Positions 34,880 to 43,408 of a stretch of 64,000 nt of DNA are shown one piece after another. Under the pieces are notes generated by a model. The model searched no databases and was not told where the DNA came from. It was given only the letters and a program-made list of their open reading frames with translations. Made by a program: the position numbers and the translations under genes. Source of the stretch: Pedobacter roseus (GTDB taxonomy: Bacteria; Bacteroidota; Bacteroidia; Sphingobacteriales; Sphingobacteriaceae); NCBI RefSeq assembly GCF_014395225.1, contig NZ_CP060723.1:3410001-3474000 (forward strand). Reading direction: 5' to 3'. The first letter of the stretch is position 1. Every line of letters starts with the position of its first letter.

Positions 34880-35251
34880 ATGAATTATAAATTAGAGGAT
34901 TTAGAAGTCTATAATCTTTCAGAACTGATTTCTGATAAAATCTGGGATATCGTTATGGGATGGGATTATTTCGCAAAAGATACCATAGGAAAACAAATAT
35001 GCCGGGCGGCTGATTCTATCAGTGCAAACATTGCCGAAGGATATGGCCGGTATCATTTTAAAGAGAATAAAAACTTTTGTTACTATAGCCGGGGCTCGAT
35101 CTTGGAAGTAAAATCATTTCTGAGGAAATCAAAAAACAGGAATTTAATATCTGAAGATTGTTACTCAGAACTTTATGCCGAACTACAAACTATGCACTTA
35201 AAACTGAATGCTTACATTAAGTATATCGGCAAAAATCTAAATAAATTTTAA
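34880..35251 (+). CDS. Four-helix bundle protein (S23/23S rRNA IVS family)
   Basis: A 123-residue protein of the four-helix bundle family first seen in intervening sequences of 23S rRNA genes. Diagnostic are YKLEDLEVYNLSELISDKIW, the helix QICRAADSISANIAEGYGRY, FCYYSRGSILEVKSFL and a final amphipathic helix. No molecular function is established. ATG at 34880 is chosen because it begins the conserved MNYKLEDLEVY; the frame extends upstream without support. It separates thyA from folA and is bracketed by inverted repeats. Confidence 0.88.
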   Translation: MNYKLEDLEVYNLSELISDKIWDIVMGWDYFAKDTIGKQICRAADSISANIAEGYGRYHFKENKNFCYYSRGSILEVKSFLRKSKNRNLISEDCYSELYAELQTMHLKLNAYIKYIGKNLNKF

Positions 35252-35319
35252 CTCGTCGTTTATGCATGTCGGAATCTGGCCTAACAAACTTTGCTTAATA
35301 CGCCCTGCAAAACACCAAT

Positions 35320-35345
35320 AAACAAATGACTAATGACCAATGAAC
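35320..35345. repeat. Right inverted repeat, overlapping the folA start
   Basis: AAACAAATGA then CTAATGACCAATGAAC is the inverted partner of 34778-34811: 10 and 16 matching bases with an 8-base gap. The folA start codon (35333) lies inside it. Confidence 0.65.
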
Positions 35346-35842
35346 CAAAAATCCCTTCGCTTTCAATAGCCGTAGCAATTGGCAAAAATTACGCAATAGG
35401 CAAAAACAACCAGCTTTTATGGCACATGCCTGCCGATTTAAAGTTTTTTAAACAAACTACGTCTGGCCATACAGTTATTATGGGGCGAAAAACCTTCGAT
35501 TCTGTTGGCAAACCATTGCCCAATCGCAGGAACGTTGTAATAACCAGAGACACTGAATTAAAGATCGAGGGTGTTGAAGTGGTAAACAGTCTGGATGAAG
35601 CCTTAGCGCTTACCAAAACCGAAGAAAAACCAGTGTTTATTGTTGGTGGTGCAGAGATTTATCGCCAGGCCTTGCCAAAAACAGATACACTGTATTTAAC
35701 CACCATCCACCATACTTTCGACGCTGATACATTTTTCCCAGAAATTGACGGGAATGATTGGAAAGTAATCAGCAGTGAAACCCATAAAGCCGACGAAAAG
35801 AATAAGTACGATTATACATTTGAGGTGTTAGCACGAATTTAG
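35333..35842 (+). CDS. folA: Dihydrofolate reductase
   Basis: A 169-residue type I dihydrofolate reductase, the NADPH-dependent enzyme that regenerates tetrahydrofolate and partners thyA. Landmarks are IAVAIGKNYAIGKNNQLLWHMPADLKFFK, VIMGRKTFDSVGKPLPNRRNVVITR, and FIVGGAEIYRQALP. The N-terminal MTNEPKIPS precedes the usual first strand by several residues. ATG at 35333 falls within a dispersed repeat, so the present start may have been supplied by that insertion. No other ATG lies between it and the fold. Confidence 0.95.
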   Translation: MTNEPKIPSLSIAVAIGKNYAIGKNNQLLWHMPADLKFFKQTTSGHTVIMGRKTFDSVGKPLPNRRNVVITRDTELKIEGVEVVNSLDEALALTKTEEKPVFIVGGAEIYRQALPKTDTLYLTTIHHTFDADTFFPEIDGNDWKVISSETHKADEKNKYDYTFEVLARI

Positions 35843-35902
35843 CTCAAATTAACCGCAAATAACGCGAAGAATTTATTTTATAAGCTATTCCGATTCTCCC
35901 CT

Positions 35903-35970
35903 TGCCAGCTAAACCCGATGGTAGTGGGCATCCCGATTCTTCATCGGGATAAAACGGACAGCGGGACTAT
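35903..35970 (-). repeat. Dispersed element fragment, inverted copy
   Basis: Read on the minus strand this begins TAGTCCCGCTGTCCG and contains TCCCGATGAAGAATCGGGA and ATCGGGTTTAGCTGGCA. The order matches 54885-54950 (CAGTCCCGCTCTTCG, TCCCGACGTAAAGTCGGGA, ATCGGGTTTAGGTGGCA). Nothing else was recognised in the 404-bp gap between folA and secDF apart from the -7 box below. Confidence 0.6.
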
Positions 35971-36192
35971 CGGAACCGAAGAAACGCAGGTATTGCTTTT
36001 CAATAAAAAATCTATAATATATCTTAGCGCTCACAGAGGGAAAGATGCTACAATTGCTTTCCAAATCAATTTGAACCTAAAACTGGCCCTTTGAAATGAA
36101 TTCTGCTTAATGAATATTAGAGGATTATTGCCTGATAAAAATTAATGTTAATAATTTATCAATTAAGGGGTTCTATAATTTAAAAATTTAAT

Positions 36193-36200
36193 TAGATTTG
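36193..36200 (+). promoter_or_regulatory. -7 box upstream of secDF
   Basis: TAGATTTG matches TAnnTTTG and lies 46 bp before the secDF ATG. No -33 TTG is seen at normal spacing, so the promoter call is tentative. Confidence 0.4.
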
Positions 36201-36246
36201 CCGACTTGTTAAAAAACAGCGAAAGACAAATTATTTTAAACAAACA

Positions 36247-39228
36247 ATGCAAGGAAAAGGTTTTATTAAGTTTATAGCGATAGTATTGGCTATCGTTTGT
36301 GCGTATGCACTTTCTTTTACTTTGGTAGCATCCAAGGTAGAAAAAGACGCAAAAAACTATGCGAAAGGTGACTTAGCCAAAGAAAAGGCTTACTTAGATT
36401 CGATGAGTACCGAGAAAGTTTATCCAGTTGTTGGGTTTACTTATCAAGAAGTAAAAGCCAAAGAAATCAATTTGGGTTTAGACTTAAAAGGCGGAATGAA
36501 TGTAACGATGGAGATATCGTTAGCTGAACTGGTTAAATCATTAGCGGGCAACCCTACTGATGCCAACTTCAACAAAGCAGTTCAAAACGCACAGATCCAG
36601 TTAAACGCTGGCGGTAAAGACTACATCAAGATTTTCGTTAACGAATTTGAAAAATTAAGTCCGGGTGTAAAACTTGCTGATTATTTTTCAAATCAGGATA
36701 ATGCTTCGCAATTAAAACCAAATGCAAGCAATGGCGATGTTGAATCTTTCTTAGAAAAAGAAGCAACCAGCGCTATCGACCGTTCGTTTACTGTATTACG
36801 TTCGCGTATTGATGGTTTCGGGGTAGTAAGTCCGAACATGCAAAAACAAGAAGGCAGTAACCGTATCTTAATCGAAATGCCAGGTGTGCAGGATAAAGAG
36901 CGTATTGCTAAACTTTTACAAGGATCTGCAGAATTACAGTTCTGGCAGGTATACCAGGTACAGGAAGTTGCGCCTTTGTTAGAAAACATCAATAAAACTT
37001 TAGCAGCAACATTAAAAGCTGATGCTCCTGCAACTAAAGATACAACTGCTGCTCCTGCAGCTGGCGGTAAATTAGCGGGCTTAGAAAAAGCTGCAGCTAA
37101 AGATAGTACCGCTAAAGGCGGTAAACTTGCTGGTTTAGGTAAAAAAGATTCTACAGCGGTTAGGGCTGAGTTAGTAAAATCTAACCCATTATATGCTGTT
37201 CTTAACCTTCCAATTTACCAAGGACAAAACGGACAACAACAATTAATGCCAGGTGCAGTTGTTGGTATGTCGTTACAAAAAGATACTGCTAAAGTAAACT
37301 CATATTTAAGACTTCCTGAAGTTGCTGCATCTATTCCATCTACGATGAAATTTATGTGGAGTGTTAAACCAAGAGAAGGTTCTAAAATTTTCGAATTGTA
37401 TGCCATTAAAGTAGTAAGTGCTGATGGTAAACCAGATTTAGGTGGCGAGGCAATAAGCGATTCGCGTGCTGACTTTGATCAAAAAGGTAAACCAGAAGTA
37501 ACCATGTACATGACCAGTGAAGGTTCTGCTAAATGGAAAAAAATTACTGCTGAAGCTGCTGCTGATCCAAACAACAAAAAATCTATTGCTATTGTATTAG
37601 ATAACCAGGTTTATTCTGCTCCTACCGTTCAGAACGAAATTGCTGGTGGTGTATCTTCAATTACTGGTAACTTTACACAGGCAGATACAAAAGATTTATC
37701 AAACATCTTAAAGGCTGGTAAATTACCTGCTCCTGCACGTATTGCGGGTAGCTACATTGTTGGTCCTACTTTAGGAGCACAAGCTATTCACGATGGTTTA
37801 ATCTCTTTCGTAATCGCGTTTATTGTAATCTTAATCTTCATGGCGTTGTATTATCACCGTGCAGGTTGGGTTGCTAACTTTGCATTGTTAATCAACTTAT
37901 TCTTCGTAATCGGTATTCTGGTATCGTTAGGCGCTGTATTAACTTTACCTGGTATCGCTGGTATCGTATTAACCATAGGTTTATCGGTTGATGCGAACAT
38001 CCTGATTTTTGAACGTGTACGTGAAGAACTTGCACATGGTAAAAGCATTGGTGTTGCCATTAAAGAAGGTTTCAAACATGCAATGCCATCAATCATCGAC
38101 TCAAACGTTACCTTATTCATCTTAGGAGCTATTCTTTATGCTTTTGGTAGCGGTCCGGTTCAAGGTTTCGCCACTACATTGTGTATTGGTATCCTTTCAT
38201 CATTATTTGCTGCTGTAGCCATTTCAAGAGTAGTTTTCGAATCGTTATTAACACGTAAAATCGAAATCAACTTCGATAACAGCTTAACCCGTAATGCATT
38301 TAAAAACTTAGCATTCAACTTTGTTGGCCGTCGTAAAATTTATTACATCATTTCTACCATCATTATTGTGGCTGGTATTGGTATGTACTTCAAAAACGGT
38401 GGTTTAAACCTTGGTGTTGACTTTAAAGGTGGTAGAACTTATTTGGTTCACTTCGATAAAGCAGTTAACACTGAAGATTTAAAATCAAAATTAACTCCGG
38501 TTTTCGGTAACGAAACCCCAGAGGTTAAAACTGCAGGTGAAGACAGTCAGGTAAAAATTACCACTACTTTCCACATCGAAGATCAGGACATTAAAACTGA
38601 TAAAGTTGTAGAAGATGCTTTAAACAAAGGTTTATCAGGTTCTAAATTTGAAATCGTAAGCTCACAAAAAGTAACGCCGATTATCGCCAGCGATATCGTA
38701 AACGGTGCTTTCTATGCGGTATTGATCTCATGTTTGTTCATGTTTATCTACATCGTTGTACGATTCAAAAAATGGCAGTATGGTTTAGGTGCGGTAATCG
38801 CCTTATTCCATGATGTGTTAATGGTATTATCTTTCTACACTATTTTAGATGGTATTATGCCATTCTCATTAGAAATCGGTCAGGATTTTATCGCAGCAAT
38901 TTTAACAGTAATGGGTTACACCATGACAGAAACCGTTGTTGTGTTCGACCGTATCCGTGAGAAACTAAAAGAAGCTGGTAAAGAAGATTTACATGGCGAA
39001 GAGCGTAACAATTTAATCAACTTCGCGTTAAACAGTACCTTAAGCCGTACCATTTTAACTTCATTAACTGTATTCTTCGTATTATTGGTAATCTTTATTT
39101 TCGGTGGTGATAGCATCCGCGGATTCATCTTCGCATTGTTAATCGGCCGTATTATTGGTACCTATTCATCATTATGTATCTCTACTCCTATCGTAATCGA
39201 TTTGGGTAGTTCAGCTGAAAAAAAATAA
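36247..39228 (+). CDS. secDF: Protein translocase subunit SecDF (fused)
   Basis: A 993-residue fusion of SecD and SecF, the proton-driven membrane complex that pulls preproteins out of SecYEG. The SecD half has LGLDLKGGMNVTMEI, a large periplasmic P1 region, then GLSVDANILIFERVREEL in its membrane domain. The SecF half begins near residue 680 with LGVDFKGGRTYLV and has TVMGYTMTETVVVFDRIRE. Twelve transmembrane helices are expected. P1 carries an unusual Ala/Lys-rich insert (about 262-305) containing GGKLAGL twice. Codon use leans to GGT, GCT and TTA, as in highly expressed genes. A strong terminator follows. Confidence 0.96.
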   Translation: MQGKGFIKFIAIVLAIVCAYALSFTLVASKVEKDAKNYAKGDLAKEKAYLDSMSTEKVYPVVGFTYQEVKAKEINLGLDLKGGMNVTMEISLAELVKSLAGNPTDANFNKAVQNAQIQLNAGGKDYIKIFVNEFEKLSPGVKLADYFSNQDNASQLKPNASNGDVESFLEKEATSAIDRSFTVLRSRIDGFGVVSPNMQKQEGSNRILIEMPGVQDKERIAKLLQGSAELQFWQVYQVQEVAPLLENINKTLAATLKADAPATKDTTAAPAAGGKLAGLEKAAAKDSTAKGGKLAGLGKKDSTAVRAELVKSNPLYAVLNLPIYQGQNGQQQLMPGAVVGMSLQKDTAKVNSYLRLPEVAASIPSTMKFMWSVKPREGSKIFELYAIKVVSADGKPDLGGEAISDSRADFDQKGKPEVTMYMTSEGSAKWKKITAEAAADPNNKKSIAIVLDNQVYSAPTVQNEIAGGVSSITGNFTQADTKDLSNILKAGKLPAPARIAGSYIVGPTLGAQAIHDGLISFVIAFIVILIFMALYYHRAGWVANFALLINLFFVIGILVSLGAVLTLPGIAGIVLTIGLSVDANILIFERVREELAHGKSIGVAIKEGFKHAMPSIIDSNVTLFILGAILYAFGSGPVQGFATTLCIGILSSLFAAVAISRVVFESLLTRKIEINFDNSLTRNAFKNLAFNFVGRRKIYYIISTIIIVAGIGMYFKNGGLNLGVDFKGGRTYLVHFDKAVNTEDLKSKLTPVFGNETPEVKTAGEDSQVKITTTFHIEDQDIKTDKVVEDALNKGLSGSKFEIVSSQKVTPIIASDIVNGAFYAVLISCLFMFIYIVVRFKKWQYGLGAVIALFHDVLMVLSFYTILDGIMPFSLEIGQDFIAAILTVMGYTMTETVVVFDRIREKLKEAGKEDLHGEERNNLINFALNSTLSRTILTSLTVFFVLLVIFIFGGDSIRGFIFALLIGRIIGTYSSLCISTPIVIDLGSSAEKK

Positions 39229-39251
39229 GATCAAAAAATCTTAAAATATAT

Positions 39252-39282
39252 AAGCGCTTCGATTTATCGGAGCGCTTTTTTT
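39252..39282 (+). terminator. Terminator of secDF
   Basis: AAGCGCTTCGA (39252-39262) pairs with TCGGAGCGCTT (39267-39277) around TTTA over 11 bp including one G-T pair, followed by a T-run. It starts 24 nt after the secDF stop codon. Confidence 0.85.
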
Positions 39283-39287
39283 GTGCC

Positions 39288-39320
39288 AAACCTCGTAGGT
39301 TTTAAAAACCTGCGAGGTTT
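39288..39320. repeat. Palindromic hairpin AAACCTCG...CGAGGTTT
   Basis: AAACCTCGTAGGTTTT (39288-39303) pairs with AAAACCTGCGAGGTTT (39305-39320) with a single mismatch. It directly follows the secDF terminator. The shape resembles the pirin terminator at 27213 but without a T-run on the plus strand. Confidence 0.65.
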
Positions 39321-39417
39321 AAAAGACACAAAGCTTTTTATTTATTTTGAAAAGCAAATCCTGAGGTTCTTCGGTTCCCATAGTCCTGCTATATATTCCA
39401 ATCTTTTTAATTGGCAC

Positions 39418-39535
39418 TGTCATGCTGAGGCACGAAGCATCTGTTTCATCGGTTGCAGATGCTTCGTGCCTCAGCATGACAAGATTTTCGGGTTGCTGCA
39501 AATTAAAAAGGATTTCCATTTCTATCAGGTTTGTT
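39418..39535. repeat. Dispersed hairpin element, copy 2
   Basis: The arms at 39418-39443 and 39456-39481 are perfectly complementary over 26 bp, starting TGTCATGCTGAGGCACGAAG. The same tail as in copy 1 (11944-12059) follows to about 39535. Two stem positions differ between the copies and are changed on both arms. No gene was recognised in the surrounding 39229-39688 gap. Confidence 0.8.
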
Positions 39536-39688
39536 TAACATCGGTTAGCTGCTCAACACTTCCAAAAACCCACCTTCGTCATACCAGCGTTATATATTAA
39601 TCAATCAACTGAAATAGTGGCCAAAACCTCAGTTTTTAAACCTTTTGGCTATCTTTTTGTTACATTGCAATAGATAAACCGATACAGA

Positions 39689-41008
39689 ATGGATTTACAA
39701 CTTCCTAAAAGCGAATACCCTAGAGTAGTGATTGTTGGTGGCGGATTTGGTGGGATTGAGTTAGCTAAACGCTTAAAAAACAAACCTTTTCAGGTGGTTA
39801 TGCTCGATAAACATAACTATCATACCTTTCAACCATTACTTTATCAGGTAGCCACGGGTGGTTTAGAAGCCGATTCTATCGCCTTTCCTCTACGTAAGAT
39901 TTTTAAAGGACAAAAGAATCTCATTTTCCGTGTAACCAAAGTTACCGAAGTAAATGCGGCAGAAAATTGTTTACAAACCGATGTAGGCAGGGTTAATTAC
40001 GATTACCTGGTTATTGCCACTGGCTCTACCAGTAATTTCTTCGGCAATAAAGAAATAGAAGCCAATTCGATGCCAATGAAATCGATCCCCGAAGCATTGG
40101 ATTTACGGAGTTTGATTTTACAAAATTTCGAAAAATCGCTGATTGAAAAAGATGCAGATAAAAAAAGTGCACTACTAAATTTTGTGGTAGTTGGTGGCGG
40201 TCCAACAGGTGTTGAAACTTCGGGGGCCATTGCAGAGCTTAAAAAACACGTTATTCCCAATGATTATCCGGAAATGGATTTAAGTAAAGTGAATATTTAT
40301 CTGGTCGAAAATTCTCCTGAATTATTAGGTGTAATGTCTCCACAGGCGCAGAAAAAGGCCAAAGATTTCCTTACTGATATGGGCGTTCAGGTGATGAATG
40401 AAACCAGGGTACTTGGTTATGATGGCCACACCCTTAACTTACAGGATAAACCAGCCATTCTAAGTTCAACAGTAATCTGGAGTGCCGGTGTTAAAGGTGA
40501 AGTTTTAGCCGGTTTAGATAAAGCTGAGGTGGTGCGTGGAGGAAGATTAAAAACCGATACCCAAAATCTGGTAGCAGGTTATCAGAATATTTATGCAATT
40601 GGTGATGTGGCCGCCATCATCGACGAAGAAACACCAAACGGTCACCCTGGGGTTGCGCCGGCAGCTATCCAGCAAGGACACCATCTTGCTAAAAACCTGA
40701 TCAACATTAAAGAAAATAAACCTTTAGAGAAATTTAAATACTTCGATAAAGGCTCTATGGCTACTGTAGGCAGGAACAAAGCAGTGGTAGATATTGGTAA
40801 AATCCGTTTTCAGGGCGTTTTTGCCTGGTTTACATGGATGTTTGTGCATTTAATGACCTTAGTTGGTTTCCGTAATAAAATTATTGTTTTCGTAAACTGG
40901 CTTTGGAGTTATTTCAGCTACGACCGCGGAACGCGTTTAATTATCAGAACCTTTGCGAAAGACCGAAGTGTGGATTACAGGGAGGAAGTTCCGGATGAAG
41001 TTCATTAG
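39689..41008 (+). CDS. ndh: NAD(P)/FAD-dependent oxidoreductase, type II NADH dehydrogenase
   Basis: A 439-residue flavoprotein of the NDH-2 family, which passes electrons from NADH to quinone without pumping protons. Two dinucleotide-binding folds are visible: VIVGGGFGGIELAKRL (FAD, about 14-29) and VVVGGGPTGVETSGAIAEL (NADH, about 166-184). HNYHTFQPLLYQVATGGLE is the conserved quinone-side segment, and YAIGDVAAI binds FAD near residue 306. A C-terminal amphipathic stretch (FVNWLWSYFSYDRGTRLI) should attach it to the membrane. It is monocistronic. Confidence 0.9.
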   Translation: MDLQLPKSEYPRVVIVGGGFGGIELAKRLKNKPFQVVMLDKHNYHTFQPLLYQVATGGLEADSIAFPLRKIFKGQKNLIFRVTKVTEVNAAENCLQTDVGRVNYDYLVIATGSTSNFFGNKEIEANSMPMKSIPEALDLRSLILQNFEKSLIEKDADKKSALLNFVVVGGGPTGVETSGAIAELKKHVIPNDYPEMDLSKVNIYLVENSPELLGVMSPQAQKKAKDFLTDMGVQVMNETRVLGYDGHTLNLQDKPAILSSTVIWSAGVKGEVLAGLDKAEVVRGGRLKTDTQNLVAGYQNIYAIGDVAAIIDEETPNGHPGVAPAAIQQGHHLAKNLINIKENKPLEKFKYFDKGSMATVGRNKAVVDIGKIRFQGVFAWFTWMFVHLMTLVGFRNKIIVFVNWLWSYFSYDRGTRLIIRTFAKDRSVDYREEVPDEVH

Positions 41009-41044
41009 TCCGTTTTCTAATGGTTAACTGGTTAATTGTTTAAA

Positions 41045-41205
41045 TCGGTTAATTGATGCTAAATGTCTAATCTTACTATTGTTCAATTGCTTAATTGTTA
41101 TATTGATCAATTGTTAACTGCAAAGTGCCAATTGAGAAGTGAATTATTGGTTAATCGGTTGATTGGTGTAAAATGTCTAATTGTTCAATTGCTTAATTGT
41201 TAATA
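41045..41205. repeat. AT-rich direct repeats between ndh and the HMG-CoA lyase gene
   Basis: A block beginning ATCGGTTAATTGATG and ending TTCAATTGCTTAATTGTTA (41045-41101) recurs as ATCGGTTGATTGGTG...TTCAATTGCTTAATTGTTAA at 41155-41205, with a shared AAATGTCTAAT in between. The 328-bp gap holds no gene that I can recognise. Confidence 0.6.
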
Positions 41206-41336
41206 GTGACAAACTGGTTAAGCATCATGGCAATGAACACCAGGAACTATCAACAATATAACCATCGAACAATAAAACAATGCATCCTTCTTTTCTTTAC
41301 GAAAAACTTTGCGCACTTTGCGGTTAAACCAAAAGT

Positions 41337-42197
41337 ATGAGCCATAATAAATTCAAATTAGTAGAATGCCCACGCGATGCGATGCAGGGATTACACGATT
41401 TTGTGCCTACAGCGCTTAAAGCCGAATATTTAAATCTTTTGCTTCAGGTGGGTTTTGATACGCTTGATTTTGGAAGTTTTGTTTCACCTAAAGCCATTCC
41501 GCAAATGGCCGATACAGCAGAAGTTTTAGCACAATTGGATTTTAACAACACTTCTACTAAGTTGTTGGCCATTGTAGCTAATTTAAGGGGCGTAGAAGAT
41601 GCAGTTAAACACAGAGCGATTGATTACTTAGGTTTTCCTTTTTCGATCTCTGAGACGTTCCAACAGCGCAATACCAATTCGAGTATCTCACAATCATTAA
41701 ATACGGTTGAAGAAATGCTTTCAGTTTGTGCAAAAAACAATAAAAAGGCTGTTGTCTATCTATCCATGGGCTTTGGAAACCCTTATGATGATGAGTGGAA
41801 TTATGAAATTGTAGAGAAGTGGGCGGATGTTTTGGTTGACAAAGGCGTAGAAATTTTATCTTTAGCTGATACTGTAGGTGTTTCTACGCCAGAAAAGATT
41901 GAAAGTATATTACCTAAACTAATTTCAAGATTTAGTAATACAGAAATTGGGATCCATTTACACTCCACTCCCGCTGAGCGGTTCGAAAAGATTGAAGCCG
42001 CATATCTTTCCGGTGTTAAACGCATTGATTCAGCATTAAAAGGCTTTGGCGGCTGCCCTATGGCAGCTGATGATTTAACAGGAAACATCGCTACTGAGGA
42101 TGTTATTGACTATTTGAATGCAAAAGGCGAAAACCTCAATTTAAATATGGGTAAATGGAATGAGGCGATGGCATTATCGGGGAAGGTATTTGGGTAG
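41337..42197 (+). CDS. Hydroxymethylglutaryl-CoA lyase
   Basis: A 286-residue TIM-barrel enzyme of the HMGL-like family that should cleave HMG-CoA to acetoacetate and acetyl-CoA in leucine degradation. VECPRDAMQGL is a variant of the usual start (xxVGPRDGLQ), FGSFVSPKAIPQMAD is close to the family SFVSPKWVPQMAD, and DSALKGFGGCPMA holds the catalytic Cys loop (usually GLGGCPYA). The variations leave other DRE-TIM enzymes possible, but HMG-CoA lyase is the best fit. It stands alone, with no other leucine-catabolic genes nearby. Confidence 0.85.
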   Translation: MSHNKFKLVECPRDAMQGLHDFVPTALKAEYLNLLLQVGFDTLDFGSFVSPKAIPQMADTAEVLAQLDFNNTSTKLLAIVANLRGVEDAVKHRAIDYLGFPFSISETFQQRNTNSSISQSLNTVEEMLSVCAKNNKKAVVYLSMGFGNPYDDEWNYEIVEKWADVLVDKGVEILSLADTVGVSTPEKIESILPKLISRFSNTEIGIHLHSTPAERFEKIEAAYLSGVKRIDSALKGFGGCPMAADDLTGNIATEDVIDYLNAKGENLNLNMGKWNEAMALSGKVFG

Positions 42198-42216
42198 TTT
42201 TGTTTTGCCTAAGGTT

Positions 42217-42317
42217 CGTCATTTCGAGCGGATCCGATAGCTATCGGGTGAAACGAAGCCGAGAAATCTATCTCAAGGTAGATCTCTCCGCTCCACTGCG
42301 TTCCGGCAGAGATGACG
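42217..42317. repeat. Dispersed palindromic element (GTCATTTCGA family)
   Basis: The element starts CGTCATTTCGAGCGG and ends GCAGAGATGACG. It contains CCGATAGCTATCGGG (42234-42248), also present at 21407-21422, and AGAAATCTA with TAGATCTCT arms. It lies between two convergent genes and could help terminate both. Confidence 0.7.
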
Positions 42318-42340
42318 GTGGAACTAAATGTAATTGATCA

Positions 42341-42763
42341 CTACACCTTTTTCACCATTTTAAAATGCTGTATACCAGCTTCTTCAAACTGATCTCCTTC
42401 AGCCACAAAACCAAATTTGGCGTACAAGCTCATGGCATCCAGTTGCGAGTTTAAGTAAATATAATGCGCATCCTCAGGCAGGTCGGATAAAGCTTCGGCG
42501 ATTAATGCACGACCTACCCCCTGTCCTCTAAAATCTTTTAAAACAGCAAAACGCTCTAATTTATAGCCAGCATCAGTTTTACGCCATCTGCAGGCACCAC
42601 AAGGTTGTCCGTTATTGGTGGCCAAAAAATGTATGGATTCATCTTCATGCTCCCACTCCAGTTCCGGCGGACAATTTTGTTCGTCTACAAATACAATTTT
42701 ACGTATAGCAAATACTTTATCTAAATCCTCAGGGTGGTTAACTTTTTGAACGTGCAGACTCAT
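42341..42763 (-). CDS. GNAT family N-acetyltransferase
   Basis: A 140-residue acetyl-CoA-dependent acetyltransferase of the ElaA-like subgroup. VFAIRKIVFVDEQNCP is the N-terminal helix typical of that subgroup. GACRWRKTDAGYKLERFAVLKDFRGQGVGRALIAEAL holds strand 4 and the pyrophosphate-binding loop RGQGVG. The acceptor is unknown. Its start overlaps the end of the upstream iron-permease-like gene by 26 bp, so the two are probably co-transcribed. Confidence 0.88.
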   Translation of the reverse strand: MSLHVQKVNHPEDLDKVFAIRKIVFVDEQNCPPELEWEHEDESIHFLATNNGQPCGACRWRKTDAGYKLERFAVLKDFRGQGVGRALIAEALSDLPEDAHYIYLNSQLDAMSLYAKFGFVAEGDQFEEAGIQHFKMVKKV

Positions 42764-43244
42764 TATCGTGGTGTTTAAAGTGTTTATTCGATTTTAATTT
42801 CATTTCGTTAAGCTCTTTGGCTACATCTATCGAATGCGAACAATGAATATCGGCCTCTTTTTTGGCAAGTGTAGCAATCGTAACGTAAAATTTATGTAAC
42901 TGATCCAGTTCTTTTTCACTCAGGTCTTCAATATCCACCATCCGGTTACTTGCCCCCTGCTGTGCTGCAATCAGTTCATTCAGTTTTAGCTGAATGGCCT
43001 TACCGTCTTTATTCTGTGCTTTCTGGATCAGGAAAACCATTAAAAATGTAATAATTGTTGTCCCTGTGTTAATCACCAACTGCCAGGTTTCAGAATAGTT
43101 AAACAAAGGCCCGGTTACTGCCCAAATAATTACGATAGCGGTTGCCGCAATAAATGCAACAGAACTGCCCGTAAACTTGGTTGCCGCATTAGCGAATTTC
43201 TCAAAAAAATTATTTTTCCTGGTTTCGTTTTTAGATTTTGCCAT
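42738..43244 (-). CDS. Low-affinity iron permease family protein
   Basis: A 168-residue membrane protein. After a basic N-terminus come two transmembrane helices (about residues 25-47 and 57-76: SSVAFIAATAIVIIWAVTGPLF and TIITFLMVFLIQKAQNKDGKAIQLKLNEL). The latter is the signature of the low-affinity iron permease (Fet4-like, PF04120) family. The rest is a cytoplasmic helical tail. Iron transport by bacterial members has not been shown, as far as I know. ATG at 43244 is preferred to a TTG-type upstream extension. Confidence 0.8.
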   Translation of the reverse strand: MAKSKNETRKNNFFEKFANAATKFTGSSVAFIAATAIVIIWAVTGPLFNYSETWQLVINTGTTIITFLMVFLIQKAQNKDGKAIQLKLNELIAAQQGASNRMVDIEDLSEKELDQLHKFYVTIATLAKKEADIHCSHSIDVAKELNEMKLKSNKHFKHHDNESARSKS

Positions 43245-43339
43245 CACAATTTGTTTGCTTAAATATAACCATAAAACAAACAAAAACGCCATAAGTTTTT
43301 AAACCCATGGCGCTTTTGTTGTTCGTTGTAATGTTAAAG

Positions 43340-43406
43340 AGGTTGTAATGTTGGAAGGTTGAAAAGTTCAACGTTGCAACATTCCAACCTTACAACTTTT
43401 CAACCT
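43340..43406. repeat. Long imperfect inverted repeat after the aldolase gene
   Basis: GGTTGTAATGTTGGAAGGTT and GTTGAAAAGTT on the left pair with AACATTCCAACCTTACAAC and AACTTTTCAAC on the right. The structure ends just 3 bp from the fba stop codon and may act as its terminator. Confidence 0.5.
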
Positions 43407-43408
43407 AA

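Noticed and set aside
39283..39600. A 105-codon open frame after secDF
   Set aside because: It reads through two hairpin repeats, and the translated arms are mirror artefacts of the inverted repeats.
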